Assembly: GCA_002162915.1 (NCBI GenBank)
Contig: MABB01000078.1
Span: 4,790-11,253, forward strand
Length of the DNA: 6,464 nt
Direction of reading: 5' to 3'
Source: Rhodospirillales bacterium 47_12_T64
GTDB lineage: Bacteria; Pseudomonadota; Alphaproteobacteria; Kiloniellales; Kiloniellaceae
Shown: piece by piece, positions 1 to 5,605 of the stretch
Position numbering within the stretch: the first letter of the stretch is position 1
How the letters are laid out: every line of letters begins with the position of its first letter
Made by a program: the position numbers and the translations under genes
The notes under the pieces: generated by a model
What the model was told of the DNA's origin: nothing
Database searches by the model: none
Seen by the model: only the letters and a program-made list of their open reading frames with translations

Positions 1-788
1 ATCCTCTTGGCAACATCCACGTCATCCATGTCAATTCGTGTCGTCTGCTCTGCAGCATCAAAATCACCCGAAAGAGAATAGGCCATAGCAAGTAGCTGAC
101 GATGTTTCATCGTGGCCTTCGGTTCTTTCGACAAAGGATAAAGCAAAGCAATCGCCTCGTTATGACGCCCTTCATAAGCCATTGATAAGCCGTAATTGCT
201 TCGCAGCGTCAAATTATTTTCATCAAGTTCAAGGCCTTCTAAATAATATTGTTGAGCAGTTTGGCGCTCTCCCTTGCTGTCATAGGCAACTCCCATAACA
301 TTCAAGAGTTTCGTATTCTTTTCTATAGCAAGCCCCTCAGAAAATTGTTCGATAGCAAGATCAATCTGCCCTCGCTTCATAAAGGAAACTCCAAGACCTC
401 GTTTCGCATCCACATTGAGAGGATCAACAGCCAGAGCCTGGCGATAGGCTTGTCCAGCAGCGAGGGGTTCACCGTGCCTATTAAGAATTTCGCCAACTCG
501 CAACATTGGCTGAGGGTTATCAGGTTCGAGCTCAAAAGCTCTTTGATAGAGCCCGATAGCAGTTCTGATATCACCCTTTTTGTAAGTCTCTTCTGCGACC
601 TTATACACTTGGGCTGTTTCTTCATCGAGCTCTTTGGTCTCGATGCCAACAGCACTTCCCTGAGCAGTATCAGCACCAGAAATAGAAGCACTCATTGCAG
701 TGGTAAAGTCATTTAGGAGAGTACAGCCAGACAATACGAATGGCACTCCAATAAGGAGTATCACCCTCTTGATATAAACCAAGGCCAT
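1..788 (-). CDS. tadD: TadD-type TPR lipoprotein (Tad/Flp pilus), 3' end outside window
   Basis: The first 262 residues are present and the gene runs off the left edge. The start ATG is at 788-786, preceded by GGGGA about seven bases away. Residues 1-22 form a lipoprotein signal peptide: positive residues, a hydrophobic stretch, then the lipobox LSGC with the lipidated cysteine at position 22. About six tetratricopeptide repeats follow from roughly residue 57 to 255, with repeat ends such as FELEPDNP, LAVDPLN and LELDENN. The last repeats (NYGLSMAYEGRHNEAIALL, then LLAMAYSLSGDFDAAEQ) follow the pattern I know from alphaproteobacterial TadD, the lipoprotein needed for Tad/Flp pilus assembly; it probably sits at the outer membrane. 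No other tad gene is visible, so a generic TPR lipoprotein remains possible. A CtrA-like element lies about 63-77 bases upstream of the start, which fits cell-cycle-controlled pilus expression. Confidence 0.8.
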   Translation of the reverse strand, partial: MALVYIKRVILLIGVPFVLSGCTLLNDFTTAMSASISGADTAQGSAVGIETKELDEETAQVYKVAEETYKKGDIRTAIGLYQRAFELEPDNPQPMLRVGEILNRHGEPLAAGQAYRQALAVDPLNVDAKRGLGVSFMKRGQIDLAIEQFSEGLAIEKNTKLLNVMGVAYDSKGERQTAQQYYLEGLELDENNLTLRSNYGLSMAYEGRHNEAIALLYPLSKEPKATMKHRQLLAMAYSLSGDFDAAEQTTRIDMDDVDVAKR

Positions 789-849
789 ATCATTTTCCCC
801 ATTCAGAAGCTCAAAAATTACATTCTTGGATAAATTTACAGGAAATCTA

Positions 850-866
850 CTTAAACTTTGGTTAAG
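850..866 (-). promoter_or_regulatory. CtrA-type binding element upstream of the TadD gene
   Basis: The sequence at 851-865 is TTAA, seven bases (ACTTTGG), TTAA. It reads TTAA-N7-TTAA on both strands and sits in an imperfect 17-bp palindrome at 850-866. This matches the core of the CtrA consensus TTAA-N7-TTAAC of Alphaproteobacteria, although the last base is G instead of C on both strands. It is the only exact N7 pair I found in the gaps between genes, and it lies in the 136-bp gap before the pilus lipoprotein gene, a class of target that CtrA controls in Caulobacter. No clear -35/-10 pair was identified beside it. Binding is inferred from the motif and its position. Confidence 0.5.
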
Positions 867-924
867 TATTAGATCAAAATGACAAATATGCTTTGAAGAA
901 AGCCAGAGAATATATCTCTCGCAC

Positions 925-1746
925 TTAACTCTTAAACTTAAACGCCTCTTTTTCTTGCAAATAAATGCTCCCAACGAGATGTTTTAGTGAAAACATCCTG
1001 TCGATTTCAGGTCGGGGAGCTATATCCCACACCCAGAGATGATCAGGCATAAGGAAAGAAATGCCAAAAAGCGCATTACTTTTAACAATTTTGCCTTTAG
1101 CTCCATCTTGTGGAACCAGATGTCGTTCAAAATCTGAAATTAACAAGATGCTTGCGTCACAACTTTCCAGCCATTTCAGATGAGAATTAATAATTGATCG
1201 ACAAAATCCCCCAAGCTCTTTGGAATCCTCATTTTCACCTAAGGCAACAAGTCGATTTTTTATATTAATTGGAAGTTGAGATAGCAGGTTACACGAGACA
1301 ACAAGATCTGCCCCAATTAGTAACTCGTCTGGTGGGCATAAATTAAGGTCCGTGACGTTGATACGGTTCTTATCCTCAAACAGAGGATTGATAATTCCCG
1401 TGACGTCAGATTCTATTAATTTTATGGCTGGACTTTGTTTTGCTTTCTCACGAATGGATTTGAGAAAAATAACATCAACAAGGTGTATTTCCTCAAATTC
1501 TGAAAGCAGGTAATCGAGAGGAATGTCATGACCGGCACCAGCACCAAGTAAGACGATACGATTGCGGCCCTCCGTCTTCTCCACAGCCTCTGTTATTCTT
1601 TGTTGAGACTGTTTTAAATGCTCTGACCAAGCTGAGTGGCACCTTTTGTGTCGTGCCTCAATGGCAATTGCTTCACGTAAATATCCGAGACTCTTAAATT
1701 TATTTTGGCTCTTGGCAAAAATATACGTAAGTGCCTCGGACAGCAT
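925..1746 (-). CDS. class I SAM-dependent methyltransferase-like protein, substrate unknown
   Basis: This is a 273-residue cytoplasmic protein with ATG at 1746-1744 and a weak GGA seven bases upstream. After a helical N-terminus (residues 1-60), a Rossmann methyltransferase core is visible. Motif I is IVLLGAGAGHDIPL at residues 64-77, the acidic end of strand 2 is IHLVDVI at 87-93, the motif III region is LIESDVTG at 110-117, and a motif IV-like ADLVVSCNLLSQLP lies at 146-159. The C-terminus has a tryptophan-rich stretch LWVWDIAPRPE at 237-247. I do not recognise a characterised family. The lack of membrane segments and the intact glycine-rich loop suggest a soluble enzyme that still binds SAM. 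It starts 25 bases after the stop of the coiled-coil membrane protein gene, so the two probably share a transcript. A degenerate SAM-binding protein is the main alternative. Confidence 0.72.
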   Translation of the reverse strand: MLSEALTYIFAKSQNKFKSLGYLREAIAIEARHKRCHSAWSEHLKQSQQRITEAVEKTEGRNRIVLLGAGAGHDIPLDYLLSEFEEIHLVDVIFLKSIREKAKQSPAIKLIESDVTGIINPLFEDKNRINVTDLNLCPPDELLIGADLVVSCNLLSQLPINIKNRLVALGENEDSKELGGFCRSIINSHLKWLESCDASILLISDFERHLVPQDGAKGKIVKSNALFGISFLMPDHLWVWDIAPRPEIDRMFSLKHLVGSIYLQEKEAFKFKS

Positions 1747-1771
1747 CAGTTATTCCAACACCAAAATTGAA

Positions 1772-2500
1772 TTATGGATAATCGCAACGATCACCAACAA
1801 CCTGAACAAAACCTTTTGCCCCGGTTTTCAGTGAAAAACGATATTCTGATCCATTGACAACAACAGACTGGTGCAAGGGAAGTTTACCAGACAGGTTTAT
1901 CTTTTTCCCGCCAAGAAGAGTGAAAACAAAATCAATCGGTTTTGCAGAATCGTACCAGGCTTCAACTTTGTTCTCGGCATTAAATGCTGAGATACCCTTG
2001 GCTGTAATTGTCACCCCTCCCCGAGCAAAACTCACATTGTCGTTAACACCTGTGTAAATCGGCGTGTTAACATAAAAGCGCTTTGTGACCGGATTGTTAT
2101 CACATGCCTGCTTATTTTCCGCACTCGCTATCAGAAAATTGAGACGATCAAGAGAAACACCATTGCTGATCTTTGACTGAAGGTTTGTGACAATTACTTT
2201 GAGTTCTCCAGTCGGAACATCTTCCCGATAACGCCCCTCCCACTCAGAGGCTGTCTCTTTCGTACCTTCCAACTCAACGTTCAACTTATCCCGTAAGTCC
2301 AGAAGTTCCTGAACCATTTGCTCAAGCTCGGTATTTTTGTCGTTGAGAGTAACCACCTTGCGGTTCGCCAGCTCCAACCCGGCCATATAGGAATACCAGC
2401 CGGCTGCACCGATTAATACGAGCGCAATCATCCATTTGAATAGAGCCCAACGAAAATTATGTGAGCGACGACGGCGGGTTTCACGAAGGCCGAGAGACAT
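1772..2500 (-). CDS. bitopic membrane protein with coiled coil and periplasmic domain
   Basis: This protein has 242 residues from ATG at 2500-2498. An in-frame TTG at 2521 would add seven residues, but the ATG gives a normal membrane-protein start and has GGAT about 11 bases upstream. An arginine-rich cytoplasmic tip (RETRRRR, residues 6-12) precedes one membrane segment at about residues 18-40. A predicted coiled coil follows at about 46-92 (NDKNTELEQMVQELLDLRDKL and on). The C-terminal half, about 139-242, looks like a beta-rich periplasmic domain. Its two cysteines, Cys133 and Cys239, could form a disulfide after export, since they are the only ones in the protein. By the positive-inside rule the N-terminus should be cytoplasmic. 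The layout loosely recalls DUF6776-type proteins, but I cannot assign a family. It is followed by the methyltransferase-like gene. Confidence 0.75.
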   Translation of the reverse strand: MSLGLRETRRRRSHNFRWALFKWMIALVLIGAAGWYSYMAGLELANRKVVTLNDKNTELEQMVQELLDLRDKLNVELEGTKETASEWEGRYREDVPTGELKVIVTNLQSKISNGVSLDRLNFLIASAENKQACDNNPVTKRFYVNTPIYTGVNDNVSFARGGVTITAKGISAFNAENKVEAWYDSAKPIDFVFTLLGGKKINLSGKLPLHQSVVVNGSEYRFSLKTGAKGFVQVVGDRCDYP

Positions 2501-2527
2501 CGAAATTACTATCCATATCAAAATGTG

Positions 2528-2689
2528 TTAAGATTGAGTTGCACCTATATTACAACCCAATCGTTGATATACATCAACAGTCCTGGATGGCAACTCTAAA
2601 TCATGCCACAGCCCCAAGAAATAAGGCATTGGATTTTCTTTAAAGAAGCCGTTTACAATTAATGCTACAATTAAATACTTTCTTACCAT
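2528..2689 (-). CDS. possible small membrane peptide, 53 residues
   Basis: A 53-residue frame starts at ATG 2689-2687 and stops 27 bases before the coiled-coil protein ATG. It begins with a positive end (MVRK), a hydrophobic segment YLIVALIVNGFF (residues 5-16), then a polar tail containing ENPMPYFLGLW and TVDVYQRLGC. The mix of tryptophan, proline and glycine looks more like protein than random AT-rich DNA, and the order and spacing suit the first gene of the minus-strand operon. Against this, neither the ATG nor the in-frame GTG at 2716 has a recognisable ribosome binding site. The frame also overlaps the promoter and FNR-like box suggested for the next gene. I do not recognise a family. 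It may be a real small gene or simply the leader region. Confidence 0.35.
   Translation of the reverse strand: MVRKYLIVALIVNGFFKENPMPYFLGLWHDLELPSRTVDVYQRLGCNIGATQS
2549..2577 (-). promoter_or_regulatory. candidate sigma-70-like promoter overlapping the FNR-like box
   Basis: On the minus strand, TTGATG (2577-2572) is followed after 17 bases by TGTAAT (2554-2549), four and five matches to the -35 and -10 consensus. Transcription would begin near 2542 and give a leader of about 42 bases before the coiled-coil protein ATG at 2500. The -35 lies inside the TTGAT-N4-ATCAA box, so a bound FNR-type regulator would more likely block than activate this promoter. The match is only moderate, and the same bases may code for a small peptide. 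Confidence 0.25.
2564..2577. promoter_or_regulatory. perfect FNR/FixK-type box TTGAT-N4-ATCAA
   Basis: TTGATATACATCAA fits the FNR/Anr/FixK operator pattern TTGAT-N4-ATCAA exactly. One more base pair each side gives a 16-bp palindrome, GTTGATATACATCAAC, at 2563-2578. Its centre is 70 bases upstream of the coiled-coil protein start and about 205 bases upstream of the 80-residue protein start. Such boxes are bound by oxygen-responsive CRP/FNR-family regulators. It falls inside a possible small coding sequence (codons for VDVYQ), so chance is a real alternative. Confidence 0.4.
2655..2674. repeat. 8-bp direct repeat ACAATTAA, period 12
   Basis: ACAATTAA occurs at 2655-2662 and again at 2667-2674, separated by TGCT. 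The repeat unit contains TTAA, but the two TTAA cores are eight bases apart, not the seven expected for CtrA. It sits inside the frame of the possible small membrane peptide. It could be a binding site for a protein contacting one face of the helix, or chance in AT-rich DNA. Confidence 0.3.
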
Positions 2690-2716
2690 AACAGGTAATG
2701 GGAAAATATGCGGCAC

Positions 2717-2745
2717 TTGTGTCTATTAAATGGCAAAATGATAAA
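2717..2745 (+). promoter_or_regulatory. weak candidate promoter for the 80-residue protein gene
   Basis: TTGTGT (2717-2722) is followed after 17 bases by GATAAA (2740-2745), each with four matches to the -35 or -10 consensus. The surrounding AT-rich stretch 2690-2760 is the only upstream space between the two divergent gene groups. Transcription would start near 2752, about 23 bases before the ATG at 2775. Confidence 0.25.
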
Positions 2746-2774
2746 TAAATATCGTGACGTTGAAAGGAGCAGTT

Positions 2775-3017
2775 ATGCCAAATGAAGATGTCCCAGACGA
2801 AGATTTCAGGGAAAAGGTCTTAAAAGACCTGAAATCTATCAGAGGTAAACTCGACCCAGAAATACTCAAAGAAATCGAGCTTCGTATGAACGGCCAAGTT
2901 CCCTATGATAAAAAGTCGGCTCGTAAGACAGTCGAGCTTTTTTTACAAGGACGTCATGATCAAGGTGCCTTTGCAGAAAAAGTACTAAACGCGTTAAAGG
3001 ATAGTAAAGACACTTAG
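2775..3017 (+). CDS. small charged protein of unknown function, 80 residues
   Basis: ATG at 2775 has a near-ideal ribosome binding site, AAGGAG at 2764-2769, five bases upstream. This decides the start over the in-frame GTG at 2754, which lies before that site. The protein is short, highly charged and predicted helical, with no membrane segment and no cysteine. An acidic start (MPNEDVPDEDF) leads to a first helical stretch (about residues 11-41) full of Lys, Glu and Asp, then a QVPYDKKSAR turn and a second helical stretch (about 49-77) with FLQGRHDQGAF. I do not recognise the family, and it lacks the usual HTH or ParD-type signatures I would look for. Codons 9-21 carry a compound inverted repeat that may fold in the mRNA. 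It precedes the flavoprotein gene by 84 bases on the same strand. Confidence 0.75.
   Translation: MPNEDVPDEDFREKVLKDLKSIRGKLDPEILKEIELRMNGQVPYDKKSARKTVELFLQGRHDQGAFAEKVLNALKDSKDT
2801..2837 (+). repeat. compound inverted repeat inside the 80-residue protein gene
   Basis: AGATTTCAGG (2801-2810) pairs perfectly with CCTGAAATCT (2828-2837), giving a 10-bp stem. Between and overlapping them lies AGGTCTTAAAAGACCT (2815-2830), with 7-bp arms around AA. The two long stems share bases 2828-2830, so they compete, although a shorter inner stem TCTT/AAGA can stack inside the outer one. It starts 26 bases after the A of the ATG. Selection on the protein sequence alone would not be expected to produce such pairing. 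Confidence 0.55.
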
Positions 3018-3058
3018 ATTCAGGACTCATTAATTCAAAACTAGTCACCTGCTAATCC

Positions 3059-3074
3059 AAGCCTTATAAGGCTT
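3059..3074. repeat. perfect 16-bp palindrome between the 80-residue gene and the flavoprotein gene
   Basis: AAGCCTTATAAGGCTT is fully self-complementary. As RNA it can fold into a 6-bp stem with a TATA loop, followed by TTATCGG, which is a poor U-tract. It lies 42 bases after the stop of the 80-residue protein gene and 28 bases before the proposed flavoprotein start. It could be a weak terminator for the first gene or an operator for the second. Confidence 0.45.
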
Positions 3075-3101
3075 TATCGGCAGAATAAGTGAGTTAAGAA
3101 A

Positions 3102-4328
3102 ATCCCCAAAAAAGTATCCCGAAAAATAATCATAATTGGTGGCGGGCCAGCCGGGTTAATGGCCGCTCAAAATTTGTTAAAACTTGGCCATAGAGTATCC
3201 CTCTATGAAGCCAAGCCATCGCTTGCCAGAAAATTTCAACTCGCAGGTCGAGGTGGGCTTAATCTCACTCACAGTGAGCCAATCGGTCACTTTACTGAAA
3301 AGTACTTTGAGAACTCATCTTTCTTTGCATCTTTATTCGATCGCTTCTCCCCTCAAGACCTAAGAAATTTTTGCCACCAATTAGGGCAAGACACCTTCGT
3401 TGGTTCAAGTGGGCGTGTTTTCCCGAAAAAGTTTAAAGCAACCGAACTTCTACGTGCCTGGATATCTAACCTTGTCACTATGGGTCTTGATATTCACACC
3501 CGGCATAAGTGGGTTGGTTTTGACGACAATAATAACTTCCTTATTTCAGACCTTCATGGCGAGATTAAAACTGTGATCCCCGATGCTGCTATTTTGGCTC
3601 TCGGCGGGGCAAGTTGGCCCCGCATGGGATCAGATGGATCCTGGGTAGATATCTTAAGAAAATTGGATATTGAAATCGCCCCGTTGAAACCCGCTAATTG
3701 TGGTTTTGAAACAACATGGCCGGACAGCATGCCCACAAGCTGTTTTGGACATCCCCTGAAGAACATATCTGTCTCCTTGAAAGATAAATCCGTCAAAGGG
3801 GAGATCATGCTCTCTTCCTATGGCTTGGAAGGGGGCGCTATCTATGCCCTCAGCAAAATGATCCGAGAGGAAATTGAGGCAACCAATAATGCCAAAATTC
3901 ACATAGATCTCAAACCATCGCATTCTTTGGGGAAAATTGAACAGTTAATCACCAGTAGAAAACCAGGAACTAGTCTTAGTCGCTTCCTAAAGCACAACGT
4001 GCATATTTCTTCCCCAGCTCTAGAGCTCTTAAAGGCATATAGTAGCAAGGAACAATTTAATTCACCAACGCCTCTCGCAAAGTTAATCAAGGGCCTTGAG
4101 ATATCCTTGGTAAAACCACGCCCCATTGAGCGCGCGATATCGACGGCTGGCGGGATCAAATTTTCATCTTGTGATGAAAGCTTAATGCTTAAAGCACGTC
4201 CTGGCCTGTTTGTGGCTGGCGAGATGCTTGACTGGGAAGCGCCAACAGGTGGTTATTTACTACAGGGATGCTTTTCAATGGCTGTGCACGTGGCAAGCGG
4301 AGTTGAGCAGTATCTAACGTCACAATAA
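3102..4328 (+). CDS. FAD-dependent flavoprotein, PP_4765/TIGR03862 type, non-canonical start
   Basis: This 408-residue protein belongs to the HI0933/BaiN-like flavoprotein superfamily, most like the PP_4765 (TIGR03862) branch, whose biochemical role is not firmly established. Starting from ATC at 3102, the FAD-binding loop IIIIGGGPAGL lies at residues 9-19. The signature AGRGGLNLTHSE is at 48-59, GSSGRVFPK at 101-109, a second glycine-rich LGGASWPRMGSDG at 167-179, STAGGI at 347-352, and the C-terminal FAD-contacting stretch with GEMLDWEAP and TGGYLLQGC at 373-390. The first in-frame ATG, at 3159, would delete the GGGPAG loop. The frame is open back to 3093 with no ATG, GTG or TTG. ATC at 3102 gives the natural N-terminus PKKVSRKIIIIGGGPAG, with only weak GTGA/TAAG pairing upstream. 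An ATT start, a sequence error or a broken start are alternatives. Confidence 0.85.
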   Translation: MPKKVSRKIIIIGGGPAGLMAAQNLLKLGHRVSLYEAKPSLARKFQLAGRGGLNLTHSEPIGHFTEKYFENSSFFASLFDRFSPQDLRNFCHQLGQDTFVGSSGRVFPKKFKATELLRAWISNLVTMGLDIHTRHKWVGFDDNNNFLISDLHGEIKTVIPDAAILALGGASWPRMGSDGSWVDILRKLDIEIAPLKPANCGFETTWPDSMPTSCFGHPLKNISVSLKDKSVKGEIMLSSYGLEGGAIYALSKMIREEIEATNNAKIHIDLKPSHSLGKIEQLITSRKPGTSLSRFLKHNVHISSPALELLKAYSSKEQFNSPTPLAKLIKGLEISLVKPRPIERAISTAGGIKFSSCDESLMLKARPGLFVAGEMLDWEAPTGGYLLQGCFSMAVHVASGVEQYLTSQ

Positions 4329-4347
4329 TAGTATTCAGAGCATCTAA

Positions 4348-4394
4348 AATTAAGGCCGGTGCCAGAATATTTATCTGATCAACCGGCCCTAATT
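4348..4394. terminator. bidirectional hairpin between convergent genes
   Basis: AATTAAGGCCGGT (4348-4360) pairs with ACCGGCCCTAATT (4382-4394): 12 paired positions and one A/C mismatch, around a 21-base loop. The seven-pair GC-rich inner stem flanked by AT-rich pairs suits transcription stopping from both sides. The flavoprotein gene ends at 4328 and the dehydrogenase gene at 4420 on the other strand. The loop is longer than usual and there is no long U-tract, so efficiency is uncertain. Confidence 0.65.
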
Positions 4395-4419
4395 ATGAAG
4401 CAAAACTTAATTTTGAAGC

Positions 4420-5598
4420 TTAGCCTAGATCACCACGAACTGCTTTGAGCAAAATCGCGGAATATTCTTCAGGTGTAAACTGAATAGGATTACCACCAGC
4501 GGATGGATCTTCAGTTGCAAGAACACCGATTTCATCAACGCGTTCTTCGTCGATACCAATTGCAGATAGGGCATTAGGAATATCTAGCGTTGTACGCAGA
4601 TCCATCACCCACTGCAGCAATCCGTCAAATGACGCATCGCTCAGATCTAAACATCGAGCAAGATAGGCTGCGCGATCTTCAATCACAGAGCGGTTAGCAA
4701 TAAGAACGTAAGGCATAAGGATTGCGTTGAGCATACCGTGGTGCGCATCGTAGATACCCCCGAGAGGATGAGCCAGAGCGTGCATGCCGCCTAAGCCTTT
4801 CTGGAAGGCTGTCGCGCCCATGCTGGAGGCAATCATCATATCAGAACGTGCAATCAAGTCTGTACCGTCTTTAACGGTCTTCACGAGAGACTTCTGGATC
4901 AAACGAATACCTTCAACCGCAATACCATCTGCCATTGGGTGATAACCCGGAGCACAGAAAGCTTCGAGATTATGAGAGAGGGCATCCATACCCGTTGCTG
5001 CAGAAAGTTTTGCAGGCAGACCGACCGTCAACTCTGGATCATCGATAACAACAGAAGGCATCATTTTCGCATGGAAAATAATTTTTTTAAGGTGTGTTTC
5101 TTCATGAGTGATAACAGAGGCACGACCAACTTCAGAACCAGTACCTGATGTTGTCGGAACGGCTACGATTGGCGCAATCTTGTCTGCGTTCGCCCGTGTC
5201 CAGTTATCGCCAACGTCTTCGAAATCCCAAAGAGGTCGATCCTGACCAACCATAAGGGCAACAGCTTTGGCAGCATCAAGACCACTACCGCCACCAAAGG
5301 CGATAACACCATCATGATTACCGGCGTGGTAATGGACAACGCCATCCATGATGTTCTGTCCAACCGGGTTTGGCTTGATGTTACTGAAAACATCACAACC
5401 AAGACCATCAGATTTACAGGTCGCCACGACATCGGCAACCATCGGCAAGGCGGCAAGGCCAGAGTCAGTGATTAACAGAGGGTTGCTCATGCCGAGACTA
5501 CGGCAAACTTCAGCGATTTCTTTTATCCGGCCAACGCCGAAACGGACAGTCGTTGGATAGTTCCAATTGCCCTGCATATGTTCGATATTTTCACTCAC
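4420..5598 (-). CDS. iron-containing alcohol dehydrogenase (group III)
   Basis: This 392-residue cytoplasmic NAD(P)-dependent oxidoreductase has the usual Fe-ADH family length. The start is GTG at 5598, chosen because GGAG (within 5606-5610) is seven bases upstream; an in-frame ATG at 5577 lacks such a site. The N-terminal nucleotide-binding half carries FGGGSGLDAAK (residues 101-111) and PTTSGTGSE (148-156). The C-terminal helical half carries the metal ligands: Asp205 and His209 in GMDALSHNLEAF, His273 in GGMHALAHPLGG and His287 in DAHHGMLNA, at spacings matching FucO; His277 matches its second conserved histidine. The GNWNYPT start and WDFEDVGDNWTRA segment resemble an alphaproteobacterial subfamily. 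The physiological substrate is not evident. It lies downstream of the dimethylglycine dehydrogenase-type gene, so an alcohol or aldehyde from methylamine or betaine breakdown is possible but unproven. Confidence 0.92.
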   Translation of the reverse strand: MSENIEHMQGNWNYPTTVRFGVGRIKEIAEVCRSLGMSNPLLITDSGLAALPMVADVVATCKSDGLGCDVFSNIKPNPVGQNIMDGVVHYHAGNHDGVIAFGGGSGLDAAKAVALMVGQDRPLWDFEDVGDNWTRANADKIAPIVAVPTTSGTGSEVGRASVITHEETHLKKIIFHAKMMPSVVIDDPELTVGLPAKLSAATGMDALSHNLEAFCAPGYHPMADGIAVEGIRLIQKSLVKTVKDGTDLIARSDMMIASSMGATAFQKGLGGMHALAHPLGGIYDAHHGMLNAILMPYVLIANRSVIEDRAAYLARCLDLSDASFDGLLQWVMDLRTTLDIPNALSAIGIDEERVDEIGVLATEDPSAGGNPIQFTPEEYSAILLKAVRGDLG

Positions 5599-5605
5599 GG
5601 TTATT

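Noticed and set aside
377..691. 104-residue open frame on the minus strand
   Set aside because: It is a shifted frame of the TPR lipoprotein gene; the peptide has no domain and no start signal.
249..716. 155-residue open frame on the plus strand
   Set aside because: It is antisense to the TPR lipoprotein, whose lipobox and six repeats are clear on the minus strand; the plus-strand peptide has low-complexity serine-rich composition and no motif.
2501..2521. TTG start seven codons upstream for the coiled-coil membrane protein
   Set aside because: The ATG at 2500 gives a typical RETRRRR cytoplasmic tip before the membrane segment, and the extra residues MIWIVIS would put a hydrophobic patch ahead of it.
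2659..2674. Second CtrA-like TTAA pair
   Set aside because: The two TTAA cores are separated by eight bases, not seven, so it does not fit the consensus; listed only as a direct repeat.
2754..2774. GTG start for the 80-residue protein
   Set aside because: The AAGGAG at 2764-2769 lies after this GTG and at ideal spacing before the ATG at 2775.
3159..3161. ATG as start of the flavoprotein
   Set aside because: It would remove the GGGPAG dinucleotide-binding loop that this family needs and that is encoded in frame immediately upstream.
3554..4159. Three open frames of 84-89 residues on the minus strand
   Set aside because: All are antisense to conserved flavoprotein coding sequence and show no recognisable domain.
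5163..5456. 97-residue open frame on the minus strand and plus-strand frames at 4939-5148 and 5348-5560
   Set aside because: They overlap the iron alcohol dehydrogenase in other frames and carry no independent signals.
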